Below are positions 44,478 to 53,215 of a stretch of 64,000 nucleotides of DNA, piece after piece. Location: positions 129,001 through 193,000 of the forward strand of contig NZ_JPDS01000002.1 in NCBI RefSeq assembly GCF_000766795.1, given 5' to 3'. The notes below the pieces were generated by a model, which was not told the DNA's origin, did no database searches, and saw only the letters and a program-made list of their open reading frames with translations. The number at the start of each line of letters is the position of its first letter. Within the stretch, counting starts at the first letter, position 1. Source of the stretch: Polaribacter sp. Hel1_85 (lineage in GTDB: Bacteria > Bacteroidota > Bacteroidia > Flavobacteriales > Flavobacteriaceae). The translations under genes were made by a program, and so were the position numbers.

Positions 44478-45488
44478 TTATTGCAATGATACTCCTGTTC
44501 CGTTTTTTTCTGAATAAGAAATAACTCCATCGTTAATGATAACTCCAAAAGCAATATCATTTTTTAGCAACAAACCTCCGTCCATATCAACATAATCTAA
44601 TAATGGTAATAAATGGGCAATTGCAGAAATACCTACAGAAGATTCTGTCATACAACCTACCATTGTTTTCATGCCTAAAGATTTTGCTTTTTCTAACATT
44701 CTTTTTCCTGGAGTTACGCCTCCACATTTTGTTAGTTTTACATTAACTCCATGAAACAAACCAGCACATTTTTCTACATCACTTTCTACAATACAACTTT
44801 CATCTGCAATTATTGGTAATGCAGAATTTTCGAACAGTTTTTTAGCTCCTTCAATGTCATTTGCTTTTAAAGGTTGTTCTAAAAACTCTACACCTAATTC
44901 TTTTAATTTAAATGAATTTTCTATAGCTTCATCTGCTGTCCATCCGCAATTTGCATCAATTCTAAAAATAGCATTTGTATGTTTTCTAAGTTCAGTTACT
45001 ATTTCTATATCATTTTTAGTTCCTAATTTAATCTTATAAATTGGCCAAGGAAGTTCTTTCATTTTAGCAACCATTTTCTCAACAGTATCAATTCCAATGG
45101 TATAATCTGTCATCGGGTTTTTATCAACCTTTAAATCCCAAACTTCATATAATTTCTTTCCTTTTTTACGAGCATTTAAATCATTAAAAGCCATATCTAA
45201 TGCACATAATGCAAACATATTGTCTTTAAAAATAGGCTGTAATTTTTTCCAAAAAACGGTTGGTTCTTCTTCTGATAAAGCTGCTATTTCAGATTTATTA
45301 TCTAAAATAAGTTGCATCATTTTATCTACTGTAATGTTATAATATGGATTAGAAGTCGCTTCACCAAAACCTGAAATTCCATCAGAAATTAATTCTACAA
45401 TTAATGAAGGTTGAAAATCGTGAGATTCTCTAGAAATAGTAAAAGTATGTTTTAACTCAAGATTGAAAGAATGTAGTTTAATTTCCAT
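44478..45488 (-). CDS. Dipeptide epimerase (L-Ala-D/L-Glu epimerase type), enolase superfamily
   Basis: A 336-residue muconate-lactonising-subgroup enolase. Catalytic and metal-binding features in order: KIKLGT (KxK), RIDANCGW, EQPLK, IADESC (Asp/Glu metal ligands) and NVKLTKCGG (second catalytic Lys). Family members epimerise dipeptides, notably from murein recycling. First of a two-gene operon with the PLP enzyme. Confidence 0.9.
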   Translation of the reverse strand: MEIKLHSFNLELKHTFTISRESHDFQPSLIVELISDGISGFGEATSNPYYNITVDKMMQLILDNKSEIAALSEEEPTVFWKKLQPIFKDNMFALCALDMAFNDLNARKKGKKLYEVWDLKVDKNPMTDYTIGIDTVEKMVAKMKELPWPIYKIKLGTKNDIEIVTELRKHTNAIFRIDANCGWTADEAIENSFKLKELGVEFLEQPLKANDIEGAKKLFENSALPIIADESCIVESDVEKCAGLFHGVNVKLTKCGGVTPGKRMLEKAKSLGMKTMVGCMTESSVGISAIAHLLPLLDYVDMDGGLLLKNDIAFGVIINDGVISYSEKNGTGVSLQ

Positions 45489-45556
45489 TATTTGGATTAT
45501 ATTTATCGTAAAGTTATAAAAAAATAAAACTCATTATAAATATAAAATCATAAAAT

Positions 45557-46159
45557 ATGGCATTAGTAACACCTCTAGAAGCAGAACATGATTTAGAGAC
45601 TAAAAAATTAGCAGAATTTTTTAATGAAACTTTAGGTTTTTGTCCTAATTCTGTTTTAACAATGCAACGTAGACCTGCAATTTCTAAAGCTTTTATCAAT
45701 TTAAATAAAGCTGTAATGGCAAATGAAGGTAAAGTAACCTCAGCTTTAAAAAGAATGATTGCTTGGGTTTCTAGTAATGCAACTGGTTGTAGATATTGTC
45801 AGGCGCATGCAATTAGAGCTGCAGAACGTTATGGAGCAGAACAAGAACAATTAGATAATATTTGGGAATACAAAACGCATCCTGCTTTTTCTGATGCAGA
45901 AAGAGCTGCTTTAGATTTTTCTTTGGCTGCTTCTATGGTGCCAAATGCTGTAAATGCAGAAATTAAAGAAGAACTTTATAAATATTGGGGTGAAGGAGAA
46001 ATTGTAGAAATGTTAGGTGTAATTTCTCTCTTTGGATACTTAAATCGTTGGAATGATTCTATGGGAACAACTTTAGAAGAAGATGCTATTGATAGCGGAA
46101 ATCAGTATTTAGGAAAACATGGTTTTGAAGTTGGTAAACACGATGGATCTAAGTATTAA
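45557..46159 (+). CDS. AhpD/carboxymuconolactone-decarboxylase-like protein
   Basis: A 200-residue all-helical protein with the redox motif GCRYCQAHAIRA (Cys-x-x-Cys and His) of the AhpD/CMD peroxidase-related group. Probably a peroxide- or radical-detoxifying enzyme; substrate unknown. Divergent from the epimerase operon. Confidence 0.88.
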   Translation: MALVTPLEAEHDLETKKLAEFFNETLGFCPNSVLTMQRRPAISKAFINLNKAVMANEGKVTSALKRMIAWVSSNATGCRYCQAHAIRAAERYGAEQEQLDNIWEYKTHPAFSDAERAALDFSLAASMVPNAVNAEIKEELYKYWGEGEIVEMLGVISLFGYLNRWNDSMGTTLEEDAIDSGNQYLGKHGFEVGKHDGSKY

Positions 46160-46175
46160 AAAATTGTAAAAACAT

Positions 46176-46207
46176 AAAAACCTCATTTTTTTAAATGAGG
46201 TTTTTTT
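46176..46207. terminator. Bidirectional intrinsic terminator
   Basis: The stem AAAAACCTCATTT / AAATGAGGTTTTT lies between the convergent CMD-like and HopJ-like genes. Confidence 0.9.
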
Positions 46208-46228
46208 ATTAAAATATATTCTTTTATA

Positions 46229-46573
46229 CTAACTCTTTAATTCTAGAGCTTCACCTTTAAAAGACAAACCTTCGAAACCAGAATTCATAAAATTTCTTAT
46301 ATTCTGATGAGAAGTTCCATTAACGTCTTCTAACACATTTTTATAATGTTCTCCAAAACAAGATAAAGCTTCTTCTTTTGTTAATTGTTGATGTACAGCA
46401 AAAGCAAATAGTTTACACGAACCAGAATTTTCTCCTACTTCATTTTTTATTTCTCCGTTTGTAAAAGCAGTTGGCGTAAAATTGTAATTATCCTCAATAA
46501 CTTGCATAGTTTCTGCAAAGTTAATTTCTGTTGGATTCGCTTTTAGTTTGTTTTTGAATTCTTGGATTGACAT
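46229..46573 (-). CDS. HopJ-family small protein
   Basis: A 114-residue protein matching the HopJ type III effector-like family (TPTAFTNGEIKNEVGENSGSCKLF and GFEGLSFKGEALELK). The family is widespread in free-living bacteria without type III secretion, so the effector name does not describe its role here. Function unknown. Confidence 0.85.
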   Translation of the reverse strand: MSIQEFKNKLKANPTEINFAETMQVIEDNYNFTPTAFTNGEIKNEVGENSGSCKLFAFAVHQQLTKEEALSCFGEHYKNVLEDVNGTSHQNIRNFMNSGFEGLSFKGEALELKS

Positions 46574-46689
46574 GATTTAATTTTATAAATTTCAAAAATA
46601 CTATTTAGAAGACACAAATTATTTGAATTTTAAATTAAATATTAAATTTTCTGTTATAAATCTATCAACTTTTACGTTATTAAAATAGA

Positions 46690-47205
46690 ATGACCAAACA
46701 AGACTTTAAACTTAATGTATTTTCATTATCTGAAAGGCTATTTCCAATGGTAGCTCGTTTATTAGGAAATAATGCCAATGCAGAAGATGCAATTCAAGAA
46801 ATAATGATAAAATTATGGAATAAACGTAGTCAGTTAGAGCAACATCCAAATATTAATGGCCTTGTAATTTTAACGGCTCGTAATTATTGTTTAGATATTT
46901 TAAGAAAAAAAACAAGAGTTTTAGAAGACTCTACAAATGAATTACGAGTTTTAAAAAACACAAAACAAAATTCTGATTTAGAATGGAAAGAATTAAATAA
47001 CATCATTTTAAAGATTCTAAAAAATATACCAGAACAACAAAAAGAAGTTTTTTTGATGAGAGATGTTGATGGTTATGAATTTTCTGAAATAGCTGCAGCT
47101 ATGGAAATTAAAATAGAACATGTTAGAGTTTTACTCTCTAGAGCAAGAAAACAAATTGGTATTGCTTTAGAAAAAAATTACGATTATGAACGAGGAACAT
47201 ATTAA
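46690..47205 (+). CDS. ECF-type RNA polymerase sigma factor
   Basis: A 171-residue sigma-70 family factor with region 2 (RLLGNNANAEDAIQEIMIKLWNKR) and region 4 (LKNIPEQQKEVFLMRDVDGYEFSEIAAAMEI, then VRVLLSRARKQI). It overlaps the next gene by 20 bases, a usual arrangement with an anti-sigma factor. Confidence 0.93.
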   Translation: MTKQDFKLNVFSLSERLFPMVARLLGNNANAEDAIQEIMIKLWNKRSQLEQHPNINGLVILTARNYCLDILRKKTRVLEDSTNELRVLKNTKQNSDLEWKELNNIILKILKNIPEQQKEVFLMRDVDGYEFSEIAAAMEIKIEHVRVLLSRARKQIGIALEKNYDYERGTY

Positions 47206-47614
47206 TAACATCATTAAAAAATACAAAGCAGGTAAAAGTTCTTTACAAGAAGAAGCGTTTTTATTTGAAAATGTTGGTGAATCAGAAACTGAAATAAAAT
47301 CGATTGCTGCTTTTGTTAAACAACAAAAAAAAATTGCTCCCAAAAATCTTAATAAAGATTTATGGACTTCTTTTGAAAAAAGAACAAATAAAAACAAAAA
47401 ATTAAAAACATTTTTTATTTCTGCAGCAGCTTCTATCGTTTTAATTAGCGCGCTTTTAATTAATAATTTTAATAAAAATCAACTTAGTAATAACGAAAAA
47501 GAAGCTTTACTAAAAGAAGCTAAAAGCATGTTTTTAGAGTTTGATAAATCGAAACCAGCATACAGTGTTTTGGTAGAAAACGATTTATTAATTGTCTATA
47601 CCAAAATAGAATAA
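47186..47614 (+). CDS. Single-pass membrane protein, putative anti-sigma factor
   Basis: A 142-residue protein with a cytoplasmic N-terminus rich in Lys/Glu (INNIIKKYKAGKSSLQEEAFLFENV), one membrane helix (about 72-92, TFFISAAASIVLISALLI) and a short periplasmic C-terminus. The topology and the 20-base overlap with the ECF sigma gene suggest an anti-sigma factor, but no ZAS/HxxxCxxC or FecR motif is present. Confidence 0.68.
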   Translation: MNEEHINNIIKKYKAGKSSLQEEAFLFENVGESETEIKSIAAFVKQQKKIAPKNLNKDLWTSFEKRTNKNKKLKTFFISAAASIVLISALLINNFNKNQLSNNEKEALLKEAKSMFLEFDKSKPAYSVLVENDLLIVYTKIE

Positions 47615-47648
47615 ACTAGAATTAAAAATAAACCTTAAATAAAAAAAA

Positions 47649-48146
47649 ATGAACAAAATACTATTAATTGCTTTTACAATGTTGTTTTCAACAACAATTA
47701 TTAACGCTCAAAAAGTTAAAAAAGAGACAAATGAAAAAATCCATATCGAATTAAAAGATGGAGCAAAACCACTTATTTATGTAGATGGTGAAATATTTAA
47801 TTTCCCTATGGAATTAATAGATCAAAGTAAAATAGCATCTGTTAATGTTTTAAAAGGAGAACAAGCCATAAAAAAATACAATGCACCAAATGGAGTTATT
47901 TTGATTAAAACAAAAGATTTGGATATTACATCAAATTCCAAAATAAAAATTAAAGCAAAGAATAAAGTTTTTGATGATAAAAAAGCACCATTAATTATTG
48001 TTGATGGTAAAGTTACAGACAGAAAAATGCTTGATAAAATAAGTCCTGATAAAATTGATAAAATGGAAGTTTTAAAAGGAGATAAAGCAATAAAAAAATA
48101 CGATGCTCCTAATGGTGTGATTATAATTACTACTAAAAAAATGTAA
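47649..48146 (+). CDS. Secreted protein of two orphan TonB-plug-like repeats
   Basis: A 165-residue protein: signal peptide (about 1-20, IINAQ), then two copies of a unit at about 41-88 and 114-163. Each reads PLI-VDG, an acidic turn, I-x-x-V/M-x-VLKG, AIKKY-x-APNGVI-I-x-TK. This is the central motif of SusC plugs (PLIVVDG ... SIEVLKD ... AIYGSRGANGVIIVTTK) without any barrel. It is third in the ECF sigma operon, 34 bases after the membrane protein. A periplasmic sensor or decoy in the signalling cascade is conceivable; function unknown. Confidence 0.75.
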   Translation: MNKILLIAFTMLFSTTIINAQKVKKETNEKIHIELKDGAKPLIYVDGEIFNFPMELIDQSKIASVNVLKGEQAIKKYNAPNGVILIKTKDLDITSNSKIKIKAKNKVFDDKKAPLIIVDGKVTDRKMLDKISPDKIDKMEVLKGDKAIKKYDAPNGVIIITTKKM

Positions 48147-48167
48147 TAAACTAAGGTTACAAAAATC

Positions 48168-48207
48168 AAAATCCCAATAACTAGTTTTTCTATTTATTGG
48201 GATTTTT
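48168..48207 (+). terminator. Intrinsic terminator of the sigma operon
   Basis: AAAATCCCAATAA pairs with TTATTGGGATTTTT across a 13-base loop, followed by T. Confidence 0.85.
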
Positions 48208-48261
48208 ATTTCTATTTATTTTGATTTTAGTTTATTGTTGAATTGTTCGATTGTCATTTTT

Positions 48262-50136
48262 TTATTTTCTAATGAAATTATATAAGTTTTCTATTATAGT
48301 TTTAAGTTCTTTATTATCTTCTATTAAATCTGAATATGTATATTCAGAATCTACAACAAAAGATGCTAACTTAATTTTATAGTCATTTTTTAAAGTACCA
48401 GATTCTGCTTTAAAAGCTCTACAATCTTTTTGAGGTATTTTTTTATTCTTAAAAAAAGTTTCGTAAAACTTACCTAATCCAATATTTTTATATTCTTTTC
48501 TATCAAACCTTCCTTTTTTTGCTTTTAGAATATTACTTTCTGATTTTAATAATTCAGACATAAAATCTTGAACTACTTTTTTTGGTAAAAGATTTTCTAT
48601 TTCAGTTACGACAGTATTTTGATAAGTAAAATTATCATTATCATCTGATAATTTGTTTAAAGCAATTCTTCTTGAATCTTTTTTTGTGCCTTTTTTTACA
48701 TTATCATTATCTGCTAAAAGAAAAGTTTTACTTGATAAAGCAAATGTGTTAATCTTCTCTCTTACTTCTTCTTCATCAAATTCTTCTTTTTCATCAAAAA
48801 GATAATGCTCTATTAAGTTTCCTCCATATTCAAAAAAAGCAAAATCGATATCTTCTTTTAATGGTTGTAAGCCTTTATGATTACAATACAATTTTAAAAA
48901 TTTAGAAATATATTTTCTATCTGTTGGACCTTCTATCCAAAGAGAAGTATTTGCTAAAAAAACAGAAGAAGTATTGACTCCTAAAATATCTAAAACTTCC
49001 TTATCTGGTTTTATATTATTTTTTATAAAAAAAGTATTGTCTTCTTGTTTTTCAAATTGAAATATAGAGATATTATCACTTTGAATTGATGTGTCAAGAA
49101 AATGATTTGAATGGGTTGTAAAGAAATATATTAATTTCTTTGAATTTAAATATTCATCATTTAATAATGTTTCAATAAATACACGTTGTAAACCAGGGTG
49201 TAAATTCATTTCTGGTTCTTCAATAAAAATCCAATCATTTTTATCCGCTGTGTAAATTGGAAAAAGTAAAATTATTAGTGATTGTATTCCATCACCCAAA
49301 TTATGAACAGGGTATTCTTCTCCATCTATTGAAAAGAGCAATTCATTATTACTTGGATTTGCAGTAATTTCGATAGTCTTATTATTAAAAAAATTATTAG
49401 AAAGAAAATTTTCAAACTTTTTTATTTTACCACGATTTTTTATACCAGAAGTTTTTAAATCATGAACATTTTTATGAATTTCTAATCCTGTATAAACAGC
49501 TTTATCTATTTGATAATTTTTCTTAATTGTCTCTTTTATTTTACCGTTTCTTAAAAACTCACTTTCATGTAAGCTTCTTAAAATTGGTATATATTTTTTT
49601 TCTAGTGGAATAATATCTCTAATATAAATAGATTCATTAAGTATCTCTATTAACTCATTAGTAATCTCTTTAAACATGCTCTTGTAATCATTCCCAACAT
49701 AAATATCGTTTTTTAATTTTAAGATATCATCTTCTATAGATTTTATTAAGTTTTCTTGAAAAACATTACCTGCTAATGTTTCATTATATATATTATTAGG
49801 TGTTTTTTGATCCAATCTAAAAAGATAATTTTGTAAAGTATTGTTAGTCGAACCATAAACTTTTTCCCTCTTACTTTTTGAAAATTCTATTTTTTGATTT
49901 ATCGAAAACATTTTTTTTGAAAATTCTATTCCTTTTATACTATTAGATTTAATTATCGACCTTAAAAACCTACTTTTACCACTATTATTTGAACCAATGA
50001 AAAGGTTTATTTTTTTAAAATCTCCTAAACAATAATATTCTTTTCCTTCAAATAATGGAAAGTCCCACTTATAACTGAATTTACCTTCAGTTACTATTTC
50101 CTTAATTGAATCTTTTTTTGAAAATGTAAAATACAT
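48262..50136 (-). CDS. OLD-family ATPase with TOPRIM domain
   Basis: A 624-residue overcoming-lysogenisation-defect (OLD) family protein. ABC-type ATPase: Walker A GSNNSGKS (48-55), signature LGDGIQS (280-286), Walker B WIFIEEPEMNLHP (302-314) and TTHS with switch His (340-343). TOPRIM nuclease domain: Glu402 in WIEGPTDRKYI and the DxD in LLADNDN (473-479). No UvrD-like gajB partner is adjacent, so it is a stand-alone (class 1) OLD rather than Gabija. OLD nucleases act in phage defence or DNA repair. It is the last gene of a minus-strand run after rsmI (18-base gap) and is noticeably rich in Lys, Asn and Ile, suggesting later insertion. Confidence 0.9.
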   Translation of the reverse strand: MYFTFSKKDSIKEIVTEGKFSYKWDFPLFEGKEYYCLGDFKKINLFIGSNNSGKSRFLRSIIKSNSIKGIEFSKKMFSINQKIEFSKSKREKVYGSTNNTLQNYLFRLDQKTPNNIYNETLAGNVFQENLIKSIEDDILKLKNDIYVGNDYKSMFKEITNELIEILNESIYIRDIIPLEKKYIPILRSLHESEFLRNGKIKETIKKNYQIDKAVYTGLEIHKNVHDLKTSGIKNRGKIKKFENFLSNNFFNNKTIEITANPSNNELLFSIDGEEYPVHNLGDGIQSLIILLFPIYTADKNDWIFIEEPEMNLHPGLQRVFIETLLNDEYLNSKKLIYFFTTHSNHFLDTSIQSDNISIFQFEKQEDNTFFIKNNIKPDKEVLDILGVNTSSVFLANTSLWIEGPTDRKYISKFLKLYCNHKGLQPLKEDIDFAFFEYGGNLIEHYLFDEKEEFDEEEVREKINTFALSSKTFLLADNDNVKKGTKKDSRRIALNKLSDDNDNFTYQNTVVTEIENLLPKKVVQDFMSELLKSESNILKAKKGRFDRKEYKNIGLGKFYETFFKNKKIPQKDCRAFKAESGTLKNDYKIKLASFVVDSEYTYSDLIEDNKELKTIIENLYNFIRK

Positions 50137-50154
50137 AGCAATATTTTATTTTAA

Positions 50155-50826
50155 TTATTTCTTCCCTTCTACAATCACAACAATTTCTCCTTTTGGTGGT
50201 TTTGCAGTATAATGCGCTAAAACTTCTGTAGCAGTTCCTCTAATTGTTTCTTCAAACATTTTTGTTAATTCTCTAGAAACAGAAACTTGTCTTTCTGCAC
50301 CAAAATATTCTATAAAATGCCCTAATGTTTTTTCTAATTTATGGGGAGATTCGTAAAAAATCATGGTTCTTTTTTCTTCAGCAAGCAATTTTAAACGTGT
50401 TTGTCTTCCTTTTTTAACGGGTAAAAAACCTTCAAAAACAAACTTATCATTTGGCAAACCAGAGTTTACTAATGCTGGTACAAATGCAGTTGCACCAGGT
50501 AAACACTCCACATCAATATTGTTTTCTACACAAGCTCTTGTCAACAAAAAACCAGGATCTGAAATTGCAGGAGTTCCTGCATCAGAAATTAAAGCACAAG
50601 TTTCTCCATTTTGTATTCTTTGCACAATTCCTTTTACAGACTTATGTTCGTTATGCATGTGATGACTGTGCATTTGTGTAGAAATTTCGAAATGTTTTAA
50701 GAGTTTTCCACTTGTACGTGTATCTTCTGCTAAAATAAAATCGACTTCTTTTAAAACACGAATTGCTCTAAAAGTCATGTCTTCTAAATTACCAATTGGT
50801 GTAGGTACTAAATATAATTTACTCAT
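50155..50826 (-). CDS. rsmI: 16S rRNA (cytidine-1402 2'-O) methyltransferase RsmI
   Basis: A 223-residue tetrapyrrole-methylase-fold enzyme: LYLVPTPIGNLEDMTFRA at the start, EDTRTSGKLL, ALISDAGTPAISDPGFLL and ESPHKLEKTL are RsmI signatures. It methylates C1402 of 16S rRNA. Slightly shorter than the E. coli protein (286), as usual in this phylum. Confidence 0.95.
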   Translation of the reverse strand: MSKLYLVPTPIGNLEDMTFRAIRVLKEVDFILAEDTRTSGKLLKHFEISTQMHSHHMHNEHKSVKGIVQRIQNGETCALISDAGTPAISDPGFLLTRACVENNIDVECLPGATAFVPALVNSGLPNDKFVFEGFLPVKKGRQTRLKLLAEEKRTMIFYESPHKLEKTLGHFIEYFGAERQVSVSRELTKMFEETIRGTATEVLAHYTAKPPKGEIVVIVEGKK

Positions 50827-50830
50827 AATT

Positions 50831-51190
50831 TTAAATACTTTCGTAAGTTTCTACTGTAATATCTGCAATGATATCTCCAGTATGTTTTATACTTAAAGGT
50901 TCAAATAATAAAACATGCACTTCTTCTTTTGCTATTGGTTTATGTTCTATTCCTTTTGGCACAACATAAAATTCGCCTTTGTTTAAAGTAATTGTTTTAT
51001 CTCGTAATTCAATATCTAAAGTACCTTTTATCACCATAAAAAGTTCATCTTCGTTATCGTGTTTGTGAAAAACGAACTCTCCTTTTAGTTTTGCTAATAA
51101 AATTTGTTGTCCGTTTAATTCGCCAATCTTTTTTGGAGACCATAAATCTGAAAACAACTTCAATTTTTCTTGAATATTAATTACGCTCAT
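50831..51190 (-). CDS. Cupin-domain protein
   Basis: A 119-residue cupin with metal-binding pattern HKHDNEDELFMVIKG and GEFYVVPKGIEHKP. It lies 4 bases upstream of rsmI on the same strand. Small stand-alone cupins like this have many functions; none can be assigned. Confidence 0.85.
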   Translation of the reverse strand: MSVINIQEKLKLFSDLWSPKKIGELNGQQILLAKLKGEFVFHKHDNEDELFMVIKGTLDIELRDKTITLNKGEFYVVPKGIEHKPIAKEEVHVLLFEPLSIKHTGDIIADITVETYESI

Positions 51191-51223
51191 AAATACAAAT
51201 TTACAAAGAATTGGACGGATTCT

Positions 51224-51315
51224 GCGTTACCGATTGAAGCAATTGTTTGAGCTCTTTTTTGATAAAAAAAAGCGAGTGCGAAAAGCGGGGCATTTCTGAG
51301 AAGAAATGAACGCCC
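51224..51315 (+). repeat. MITE/REP-like repeat, copy C (internally deleted)
   Basis: It shares the outer parts of copies A and B: GCGTTA, GATTGAAGC, TTTGAGCTCTTTTTT, AAAAAAAGCGAGTGCG, GAAAAGCGGGG and AACGCCC, with an inner TTTCT-GAG-AGAAA type hairpin near the end, but lacks the TGTCAGTTCGAG...GTATCGAG core. It fills the gap between the divergent cupin and aspS. Confidence 0.7.
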
Positions 51316-51343
51316 AAAAAACCCATATTAAATAGAAAATGTT

Positions 51344-51351
51344 TAATTTTG
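51344..51351 (+). promoter_or_regulatory. -7 box upstream of aspS
   Basis: TAATTTTG matches TAnnTTTG, 21 bases before the aspS ATG at 51373; it also overlaps the in-frame TTG at 51349, arguing against that start. Confidence 0.55.
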
Positions 51352-51372
51352 CACCTAATTAAAAGAAAAGAA

Positions 51373-53127
51373 ATGTATAGAAGTCATTCTTGTGGCGAGT
51401 TAAGAGCATCGCATATAAATACAGAAGTAACCTTAGCTGGTTGGGTACAAAAAAGCCGTGATAAAGGTTTTATGGTTTGGTTAGATTTACGAGACAGATA
51501 TGGAATTACTCAGTTAATTTTTGACGAAGAACGTACACCAAAAGAAATGATGGAAAAAGCAAAATCTCTTGGTAGAGAATTTGTGATACAAGTTACTGGT
51601 ACTGTAATTGACAGAGAATCTAAGAATTCTAAAATGTCTACTGGAGCTATTGAAGTATTGGTTTCTAAATTAGAAATTTTAAACGCATCTGTTACGCCTC
51701 CTTTTACTATTGAAGATGAAACTGATGGTGGAGAAGATATTAGAATGAAATACAGATATCTTGATATTAGAAGAAATCCTGTAAAAGACAGTTTAATTTT
51801 TCGTCATAAAGTAGCAATGGAAGTTCGTAAATACTTGTCTGATCAAGAATTTATTGAAGTTGAAACTCCATATTTAATAAAATCTACACCAGAAGGCGCA
51901 AGAGATTTTGTTGTACCTAGTAGAATGAATGAAGGTCAGTTTTACGCGTTACCTCAATCTCCACAAACATTTAAGCAGCTATTAATGGTTGGTGGAATGG
52001 ATAAATATTTTCAGATTGTAAAATGTTTTAGAGATGAAGATTTACGTGCAGACAGACAACCAGAGTTTACACAAATTGACTGTGAAATGGCGTTTGTGGA
52101 ACAAGAAGATATTTTAAATATTTTTGAAGGATTAACACGTCATTTACTAAAAGAAGTAAATAATGTTGAAGTGGAGAAATTCCCAAGAATGTTATATGAT
52201 GATGCAATGCGTTTGTATGGAAATGACAAACCAGACATCAGATTCGGAATGGAATTTGGCGAGTTAAATGCGGTTACTCAACACAAAGATTTTGGAGTTT
52301 TTAACTCTGCAGAATTGGTAATTGGTATTGCTGTTCCTGGTGGAAATGCATACACAAGAAAAGAAATAGACAATATTATAAAGTGGGTTAAAAGACCACA
52401 AGTTGGTGCTTTAGGAATGATTTATGCTCGTGTAAACGAAGATGGATCTTTTAAATCTTCTGTAGATAAATTCTATGATCAAGAAGATTTAGCAAAATGG
52501 GCTGAAGTAACAGGTGCAAAACCTGGAGATTTAGTGTGCGTTTTATCTGGTGAAACCAATAAAGTTAGAACGCAAATGTCTGCTTTAAGAATGGAATTAG
52601 CAGAACGTTTAGGATTAAGAGATCCTAAAGTATTTGCACCTCTTTGGGTAATAGATTTCCCTTTATTAGAGTTAGATGAAGAAACTGGTCATTATCATGC
52701 AATGCACCATCCATTTACATCACCAAAACCTGGTCAATTAGAATTATTAGATACAAACCCTGGAGATGTTAAAGCAAATGCGTATGATTTAGTTTTAAAC
52801 GGAAACGAAATTGGTGGAGGATCAATTCGTATTCACGATAAACAAATACAAGCAACCATGTTAAAGCATTTAGGCTTTTCTGAAGAAGATGCCAAAGCTC
52901 AATTTGGTTTCTTAATGGATGCTTTTGAATATGGAGCGCCACCTCATGGAGGTTTGGCTTTTGGTTTGGACAGATTGGTTGCTATTTTAGGCGGACAAGA
53001 AACAATCCGTGATTTTATTGCTTTTCCTAAAAATAATTCTGGACGAGATGTTATGATAGACGCTCCTGCATTTATAGATGATGAGCAATTAAAAGAATTG
53101 AGCTTGAAATTAGATATTCAAGCATAA
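51373..53127 (+). CDS. aspS: Aspartate-tRNA ligase
   Basis: A 584-residue class II aminoacyl-tRNA synthetase. N-terminal OB-fold anticodon domain ([30 protein letters not shown]), class II motif 2 ([19 protein letters not shown]), bacterial insertion domain and motif 3 ([15 protein letters not shown]). The ATG at 51373 is preferred over the upstream TTG. Length is standard for bacterial AspRS. Confidence 0.97.
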   Translation: MYRSHSCGELRASHINTEVTLAGWVQKSRDKGFMVWLDLRDRYGITQLIFDEERTPKEMMEKAKSLGREFVIQVTGTVIDRESKNSKMSTGAIEVLVSKLEILNASVTPPFTIEDETDGGEDIRMKYRYLDIRRNPVKDSLIFRHKVAMEVRKYLSDQEFIEVETPYLIKSTPEGARDFVVPSRMNEGQFYALPQSPQTFKQLLMVGGMDKYFQIVKCFRDEDLRADRQPEFTQIDCEMAFVEQEDILNIFEGLTRHLLKEVNNVEVEKFPRMLYDDAMRLYGNDKPDIRFGMEFGELNAVTQHKDFGVFNSAELVIGIAVPGGNAYTRKEIDNIIKWVKRPQVGALGMIYARVNEDGSFKSSVDKFYDQEDLAKWAEVTGAKPGDLVCVLSGETNKVRTQMSALRMELAERLGLRDPKVFAPLWVIDFPLLELDEETGHYHAMHHPFTSPKPGQLELLDTNPGDVKANAYDLVLNGNEIGGGSIRIHDKQIQATMLKHLGFSEEDAKAQFGFLMDAFEYGAPPHGGLAFGLDRLVAILGGQETIRDFIAFPKNNSGRDVMIDAPAFIDDEQLKELSLKLDIQA

Positions 53128-53169
53128 ATCTTCAGGCTGAACTTGTTTCAGCTTCTTATAAAATATATA

Positions 53170-53202
53170 AATCCCGTTCTAAATTTTGAATGGGATTTTT
53201 TG
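53170..53202 (+). terminator. Intrinsic terminator after aspS
   Basis: AATCCCGTTC pairs with GAATGGGATT (one G-U) with an 8-base loop and T run. Confidence 0.85.
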
Positions 53203-53215
53203 TTACTTTTAAGTT

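Noticed and set aside
46229..46573. Type III secretion effector
   Set aside because: HopJ-like proteins occur widely without type III secretion and no such system is present here.
48262..50136. Gabija (GajA) or PARIS system
   Set aside because: The OLD protein has ATPase and TOPRIM domains in one chain but neither a UvrD-like GajB nor an AriA/AriB gene pair is adjacent; neighbours are rsmI and the sigma operon.
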